Shown piece after piece: positions 15,864 to 19,786 of a stretch of 19,786 nucleotides of DNA. The translations under genes and the position numbers were made by a program. Positions within the stretch are counted from its first letter, which is position 1. Each line of letters starts with the position of its first letter. Under the pieces are notes generated by a model, which saw nothing but the letters and a program-made list of their open reading frames with translations, did no database searches and was not told the origin of the DNA. Origin of the DNA: DATJSJ01 sp035504175 (GTDB lineage: Bacteria > Pseudomonadota > Alphaproteobacteria > Acetobacterales > Acetobacteraceae); the NCBI GenBank assembly GCA_035504175.1, contig DATJSJ010000193.1, forward strand, positions 1-19,786, written 5' to 3'.

Positions 15864-15877
15864 TGATACCGGTATCA
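15864..15877. promoter_or_regulatory. Perfect 14-bp palindromic operator candidate
   Basis: TGATACCGGTATCA is a perfect palindrome centred on CG, 64 bases upstream of the ATG of the binding-protein operon. The CG-centred ACCGGT core resembles LacI-family sugar-regulator operators, such as those recognised by the gluconate repressor group. No LacI-type gene is in the window, so the regulator may be elsewhere, or the local GntR protein may bind here. Confidence 0.65.
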
Positions 15878-15898
15878 ACATGCGCCTATGAACATGCG
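15877..15898. repeat. Direct repeat AACATGCG, two copies 14 bp apart
   Basis: Identical 8-mers at 15877-15884 and 15891-15898 adjoin the palindromic operator candidate on its distal side. The 14-bp spacing is not a clean helical repeat. It could be a second protein-binding site or coincidence. Confidence 0.3.
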
Positions 15899-15966
15899 TT
15901 GGTCAACCGAGCCGCAGGCGGGCCCGAGCCGACCGGCACGCATCGTCAGCCGCATCCGCAGGGATG

Positions 15967-15986
15967 CTATTATAAATTTATCATAG
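15967..15986 (-). promoter_or_regulatory. AT-rich near-palindrome with a TATAAT -10 element for the binding-protein operon
   Basis: CTATTATAAATTTATCATAG matches its reverse complement at 18 of 20 positions and is an isolated AT-rich island in GC-rich DNA. On the minus strand it contains TATAAT (plus coordinates 15969-15974), followed by AGCA. No convincing -35 is visible 16-18 bases upstream. The 11-mer TTATAATAGCA is shared with the SDR-pair control region at 7472-7482, in the same orientation relative to the downstream gene. It lies between the GntR gene end and the operon, about 165 bases before the first ATG. Confidence 0.5.
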
Positions 15987-16015
15987 GGTCGAGCGCGATC
16001 GTTGCGCCGGCGCGG

Positions 16016-16786
16016 TCAGGCGAGGTCGTTCGGGGCATCGAACGTGATCCGGTAGATGTCGGCCGGATGCCGCGCGACGGTGAACTCGATCTTCCGCTGG
16101 TCGGCGGATTGGTAGAGCATTTCGACCACCAGGATGGCGCTGCCCTCCACCCGGTCCAGATCGGCGGCGACGGCGGCGGATGCGATCTCGGCCCGGACGG
16201 TGACATGCGCGACCTCGAGGCGGATGCCGAGATGGCGCTGCACCGACTGGAAGATCAGCGCGTCGTCGAAATCGCCGCGGGACAGGCGGCGGCCGATCTC
16301 GGGCGGGAAATAGCTCGTGACCTGGGCCTTGCGCGTCTTCCCGTCGCGCAGCACGCCCCGCAGGCAGAAGCCGCTGTCGCCGTCGGCCAGGCCGAACACG
16401 CGTTGCATCACCGGCGACGCGTCGCGGCGATAGGACTTGACGCGGAGCTCGGCGCCCTTGGCGAAGGCCGCGATGTCGGCGAAGTTCTTCATCGTCCAGC
16501 TCAGGCCGCCGGCCGGCGCATTGGCCACCACGATCGCGGGCTTGGCGGAGCGTTTGCGGATGAAGCCCTCGGCTTCGAGATCGCGCAGCGCCTGGCGCAC
16601 AGTGATCAGGCTGACGCCGAAATGCTGGCCGATCTCGGCTTCCTTCGGCAGTTCCGCGCCGACCGCGAAATCGCCGTTCTCGATCGGCCGGCGCAACGCC
16701 TCGGCGAGCTGGCGATAGAGCGGCCCGTTGGCGCGCACCAGCACGCGGCCGGGCAGCCATTCGAGATCGGAAACGCGGTCGTTCAT
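16016..16786 (-). CDS. GntR family transcriptional regulator, HutC/UTRA subfamily
   Basis: DNA-binding regulator of 256 residues. The N-terminal winged helix-turn-helix (about residues 22-88: PLYRQLAEALRRPIENGDF, ELPKEAEIGQHFGVSLITVRQALRDLEAEGFI) is typical GntR. The C-terminal part (about 100-250), ending in EFTVARHPADIYRITFD, is a UTRA-type ligand-sensing domain, which in this subfamily usually binds sugars, sugar phosphates or related small metabolites. The ATG at 16786 follows a GAGGA site. It sits immediately upstream of, and on the same strand as, the binding-protein operon (215-bp gap with palindromes), which makes it the likely local regulator. Effector and operator are unproven. Confidence 0.93.
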   Translation of the reverse strand: MNDRVSDLEWLPGRVLVRANGPLYRQLAEALRRPIENGDFAVGAELPKEAEIGQHFGVSLITVRQALRDLEAEGFIRKRSAKPAIVVANAPAGGLSWTMKNFADIAAFAKGAELRVKSYRRDASPVMQRVFGLADGDSGFCLRGVLRDGKTRKAQVTSYFPPEIGRRLSRGDFDDALIFQSVQRHLGIRLEVAHVTVRAEIASAAVAADLDRVEGSAILVVEMLYQSADQRKIEFTVARHPADIYRITFDAPNDLA

Positions 16787-17055
16787 GGCCGGAAGTCCTC
16801 ACCCGCCAGCGGCGCTCGCACGAGCGCGCAGCCTATCACAATCGCCTGATCGGCGGATGCGGCGTGCCGCATTGCGGGCATTGCGGCGCGCCGGAACCGT
16901 GCCTTCGCGGCAATGGTGGTGTGGTGGCAACGAATCGCGCGCGGCGGCCCCGCCATCGCCGTACCCCACGGCATCGCGTATGTCCCGCAACGGCAGCGGC
17001 ACGATGATCCGTGCCCGCGGCAGTGCCCGGATCCGTACCAGCGGCCGCCGCGCGT
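16787..17055. promoter_or_regulatory. Upstream region of the GntR gene with inverted and tandem repeats
   Basis: No gene is visible here. The region holds GCGCTCG-ca-CGAGCGC (16812-16827), ATGCGGC-gt-GCCGCAT (16857-16872) and a tandem pair of GCATTGCGG (16869-16886). The second inverted repeat overlaps the tandem repeat. One of these could be an autoregulatory site for the GntR gene; no clear promoter hexamers stand out. Confidence 0.3.
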
Positions 17056-18078
17056 TCAGCTTCCCGGCATCGCCTGAGGCCGGTTGACGCAATTGGTCAG
17101 CCGGCCTTCGACGAGAAAGGCATGCACCACCTCGACCGCCTTCAGCCTGAGATCGATCATCGCGGCCGGGCTGTAGAAGGCGGCGTGCGGCGTCACGATC
17201 AGCCGGCCGTCGATCCAGGAGTCCTGGCGGCGCCAGGCGGCGAGCAGGGGGTGATCCATGTCGGCCGGCTCGTCCGGCAGCACGTCGAGCCCGGCGCCGG
17301 CCACCCGGCCGTCGCGCAGTGCCGCCTCCAGCGCGTCGAGATCGATGATCGGCCCGCGCGCCGTGTTGATCAGGATCAATCCCGGTCGCGCGGCCGCGAG
17401 TGCTGCGGCGCCGATCATGCCGCGCGTCTCCTCGGTCAGCGGCGTGTGGATGCTGACGATGTCGGCCCGCGCCATCAGATCCGGCAGCGCGTGGACGCGC
17501 TCATAGCCGGTCGCAAGATCGACGCCGTTCGACAGATAGGGATCGTAGAACACGATGTTCATGTCGAACCCGGCGGCACGACGCGCCGCCGCGAGCCCGA
17601 TCCGGCCGAGGCCGGCGACGCCGAACGTCGCGCCGCGATGCCGCCGCACCAGCGGCGCCGCGCCGAAATGCCAGGCCTCGACGCCCCGTTGCGCCAGCTT
17701 CGTGCCATAGGCAGCGGTGCCACGGGTCAGCGCCAGCATCAATGCCAGCGCATGGTCGGCGACTTCGGTGGTGCCGTAATCGGGAACGTTGCAGACCGGC
17801 ACGCCGAGTGCGCCCCAGCCGGCAAGATCGAGATTGTCGAACCCGACCCCGGCCCGCACGGCGATCCTCGCGCGCGCGAACGCGGCGGGGCTGCTGCCCA
17901 CGACCTGCGTCGCCGAATAGTTGATCACGGCGTCAACCGATGCGAGCGCCTCGGGCGGGACCGGCGTCACACCGCCTGGCGGCGTGCGCTGCACGATGAA
18001 CTCGACCTCGGGGAAGTGCTGGCGCTCGAGCTCGGCCGCGTCCTCGGCCTGCCAGTTGGCACCCAGGATCCTGATCAC
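17056..18078 (-). CDS. D-isomer specific 2-hydroxyacid dehydrogenase family protein (CtBP-like)
   Basis: NAD-dependent oxidoreductase of 340 residues that should interconvert a 2-oxo acid and a D-2-hydroxy acid in the cytoplasm. It has the Rossmann motif GLGRIG (156-161), Asp179 after strand 2 (VFYDPY, NAD preference), catalytic Arg241 (INTARG), Glu270 (VLPDEP) and His298 (TPHAAF). The AVRAGVGFDNLDL and CNVPDYGTTEVADHA stretches are the CtBP/phosphoglycerate-dehydrogenase-like pattern. There is no C-terminal ACT domain, so a serine-biosynthetic role is unlikely. Its ATG at 18078 overlaps the stop of the E1 fusion gene (ATGA), so the two are translationally coupled and probably act on related 2-oxo acids. 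The substrate is not identifiable. Confidence 0.94.
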   Translation of the reverse strand: MIRILGANWQAEDAAELERQHFPEVEFIVQRTPPGGVTPVPPEALASVDAVINYSATQVVGSSPAAFARARIAVRAGVGFDNLDLAGWGALGVPVCNVPDYGTTEVADHALALMLALTRGTAAYGTKLAQRGVEAWHFGAAPLVRRHRGATFGVAGLGRIGLAAARRAAGFDMNIVFYDPYLSNGVDLATGYERVHALPDLMARADIVSIHTPLTEETRGMIGAAALAAARPGLILINTARGPIIDLDALEAALRDGRVAGAGLDVLPDEPADMDHPLLAAWRRQDSWIDGRLIVTPHAAFYSPAAMIDLRLKAVEVVHAFLVEGRLTNCVNRPQAMPGS

Positions 18079-19786
18079 GCCCGCCGACCTCCGCGCTGCT
18101 CGGCCTTTGCCGGTTCGGAGCGGGAGGGCGCGATCACGCCGATCCGCCCGCCCATCGGCACCGTGGCGCCGACCGGCTGCTCGATGGCGGCAATCGTCCC
18201 CGCGACCAACGCCTCGATCTCGACCACGGCCTTGTCGGTCTCGATCTCCGCCACGACATCGCCGGCCTCGACCGCATCACCGACGGCTTTCAGCCATTTC
18301 ACCAGCTTGCCTTCGGAGACGGTGAGATCGCCGAACGGCATGGTGATGGGCTCGCCTTCGGGAGATACCGCCGGCGTGGACGCGCGGCTTGCCGCGCTTT
18401 CGCCCGTGCGACGCGGCGACATCGCCACCCGCGCTGCGTCCGGACCGGCGGACGCGACCTCCGCCCCGCCCAACGCCCCGGCCGCGCCCCCCGCATACCA
18501 GTGGTCGGGCACCGGCGCGCGGCCGGCGACGACATCGCGGGCCGCCTGCACGATGGCGGCGGTATCGACGAGCATCGCCCGTTCGAGCACCGGCGCGAAC
18601 GGATGCGACGTCGGCGCGCTGTGCAGCCGTCCGACCGGCGCGTCGAGCTCGTCAAAGGCGAGTTCGTTCACGGCCTGCGCGATCTCGCCGCCGATGCCGC
18701 ACATCGCCCAGGCCTCGTCCACCACCAGCAGGCGATGCGTCTTGCGCAGGCTGGCGATAATCGTGCCGATGTCGAGCGGCATGATGGTCCGGAGGTCGAT
18801 GATCTCCGCCGCGATCCCGTCCGCCGCCAGCGCCTCCGCGGCATCGAGCGATTTCGGCACCATCTGGCCGGCCGCGACGATGGTGATGTCGCGTCCCGCG
18901 CGGGCGATGCGCGCCTTGCCGAACGGCACATAGTGCGCACCGACCGGCACGTCGCCCTTGCTCGCGAACAGCGCCTTGGGCTCCAGCATGATGACCGGAT
19001 CGCCCGCACGCAGCGCCGTCTTCATCAGCCCCTTCGCATCCGCCGGATTGGACGGCAGGCAGACGATCAGGCCCGGCATGTGCGAAAACACCGGGTGATA
19101 GATGCCGCTGTGATGCGGGCCGGAGCTGCGCAGTGCGCCGGCGGCGACGCGCACAACCATGGGTGCGGCCATCTGCCCGTTGCTCATGTAGCGCAGCTTG
19201 GCCGCCTGCAGGAAAATCTGTCCGGCGGTCTCGAAGACGAAATCGGCGAACATCAGATCGGCGACGGTGCGCGCGCCGGTCGCCGACGCACCGACCGCCG
19301 CGGCGGTGAAGCCCTGCTCGGAAATCGGCGTGTCGACCATGCGGTCGGGCCCGAACTCGGCCCACAGCCCCTTGGTATGCGCGAAGCTGCCGCCGCGTTC
19401 GCCGGTGCCCTCGCCGAAATAGAGGATGTGCGGATTGGCGCGCATCTCCTCGGCGATGCCGTCGCGCACGGCGTCGAGCCAACCCTGGGTCTTCGTGTCG
19501 CCCTCCCTGCCGGCGCGCAGGGCCTCGGGCGGGTTGAGCGGGCTGGCATAGACGTCCCGGCGCAGCGTCGCCGGCACAGGTTCGCCCGAGGCGCGCGCGA
19601 ATTCGAGCGCCGCGCGGATCTCCGCCTCGATGCGGGCATCGATCTCGGCCAGCTCGTCCGGCGTCGCGACGCGGAATTCCTCGACCAGGCGGCGACGCCA
19701 GAGTTCGACCGGATCACGTCGGACCCAGGCGTCGATCTCCTCCTGCGTGCGGTACGTGCCCACGACCGGATCACCCTCATGGTGAC
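18075..19786 (-). CDS. 2-oxoacid dehydrogenase E1: alpha tail, beta subunit and C-terminal lipoyl domain in one chain (5' end outside window)
   Basis: Thiamine-diphosphate-dependent component of a pyruvate, branched-chain or acetoin-type dehydrogenase complex. The frame is open to the right window edge; its first codons read HHEGDPVVGTYRTQEEIDAW, the end of a typical E1 alpha subunit, and the alpha-tail pattern continues to DVYASP. The GTG at 19763 is therefore not a real start. E1 beta follows, with YFGEGTGERGGSFAHTKGL, TPISEQGFTAAAVGAS and GPHHSGIYHPVFSHMPGL, and its C-terminal domain (LRTIMPLDIGTI). An Ala/Gly-rich linker then leads to a lipoyl domain with the lipoylation motif EIETDKAVVE (Lys codon 18231-18233). 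Separate alpha and beta genes are the norm; the fusion with a lipoyl tail is unusual. No E2 or E3 gene is in the window. Confidence 0.93.
   Translation of the reverse strand, partial: HHEGDPVVGTYRTQEEIDAWVRRDPVELWRRRLVEEFRVATPDELAEIDARIEAEIRAALEFARASGEPVPATLRRDVYASPLNPPEALRAGREGDTKTQGWLDAVRDGIAEEMRANPHILYFGEGTGERGGSFAHTKGLWAEFGPDRMVDTPISEQGFTAAAVGASATGARTVADLMFADFVFETAGQIFLQAAKLRYMSNGQMAAPMVVRVAAGALRSSGPHHSGIYHPVFSHMPGLIVCLPSNPADAKGLMKTALRAGDPVIMLEPKALFASKGDVPVGAHYVPFGKARIARAGRDITIVAAGQMVPKSLDAAEALAADGIAAEIIDLRTIMPLDIGTIIASLRKTHRLLVVDEAWAMCGIGGEIAQAVNELAFDELDAPVGRLHSAPTSHPFAPVLERAMLVDTAAIVQAARDVVAGRAPVPDHWYAGGAAGALGGAEVASAGPDAARVAMSPRRTGESAASRASTPAVSPEGEPITMPFGDLTVSEGKLVKWLKAVGDAVEAGDVVAEIETDKAVVEIEALVAGTIAAIEQPVGATVPMGGRIGVIAPSRSEPAKAEQRGGRRA

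Noticed and set aside
1..19786. CRISPR array, tRNA, rRNA, insertion sequence or phage attachment site
   Set aside because: No spaced repeats, tRNA-like cloverleaf, transposase or integrase gene, or long terminal repeats were seen on either strand.

Overview
The window is a GC-rich (roughly 70 percent by eye), tightly packed stretch of a bacterial chromosome or megaplasmid. The base composition, the RbsA/RbsC/RbsB-type sugar importers, the chemoreceptor carrying a PilZ domain and the acid-sugar enzymes all suggest an alphaproteobacterium (Rhodospirillales/Acetobacteraceae or Rhizobiales-like). No rRNA or 16S marker is present, so this is an inference. Almost all genes look catabolic: the region reads as a sugar or sugar-acid uptake and oxidation island.

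Layout. (1) Bases 1-4730, plus strand: the 3' part of a double-NBD sugar ABC ATPase, an unusual single-chain permease that joins two RbsC-like halves, and an enolase-superfamily acid-sugar dehydratase. (2) 4874-7264, minus strand: a membrane chemoreceptor with a C-terminal c-di-GMP-binding PilZ domain. (3) 7265-7624: a divergent control region. (4) 7625-8987, plus strand: two short-chain dehydrogenase (SDR) genes in tandem. The first has Phe at the catalytic Tyr position. The second is short, has lost the dinucleotide-binding motif and has Met at the catalytic Lys position. (5) 15800 down to 9067, minus strand: a six-gene operon of two paralogous sugar-binding proteins, a double-NBD ATPase, two separate permeases and an SMP-30-type lactonase. 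(6) 16016-16786, minus strand: a GntR/HutC regulator. (7) 17056 to the window end, minus strand: a D-2-hydroxyacid dehydrogenase, translationally coupled to a gene whose visible part joins the E1alpha tail, E1beta and a lipoyl domain of a 2-oxoacid dehydrogenase; this gene runs off the window.

How the genes may work together (inference). Two ABC importers bring in a sugar or derivative. An oxidoreductase forms a lactone, the SMP-30 lactonase opens it and the dehydratase makes a 2-keto-3-deoxy sugar acid, as in non-phosphorylative sugar oxidation. The 2-hydroxyacid dehydrogenase and the E1 fusion could process downstream 2-oxo or 2-hydroxy acids. The actual sugar cannot be read from the sequence.

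Regulation. The SDR pair and the binding-protein operon share an 11-bp AT-rich element, TTATAATAGCA, in the same orientation relative to their genes. In both places it overlaps a palindrome, so a common regulator (perhaps the GntR protein) is plausible. A separate perfect palindrome, TGATACCGGTATCA, lies just upstream of the binding-protein operon. GC-rich hairpins follow each binding-protein gene, which fits differential expression of binding protein over membrane components. The most unusual items are the paired degenerate SDRs, the E1alpha-E1beta-lipoyl fusion and the fused permease.
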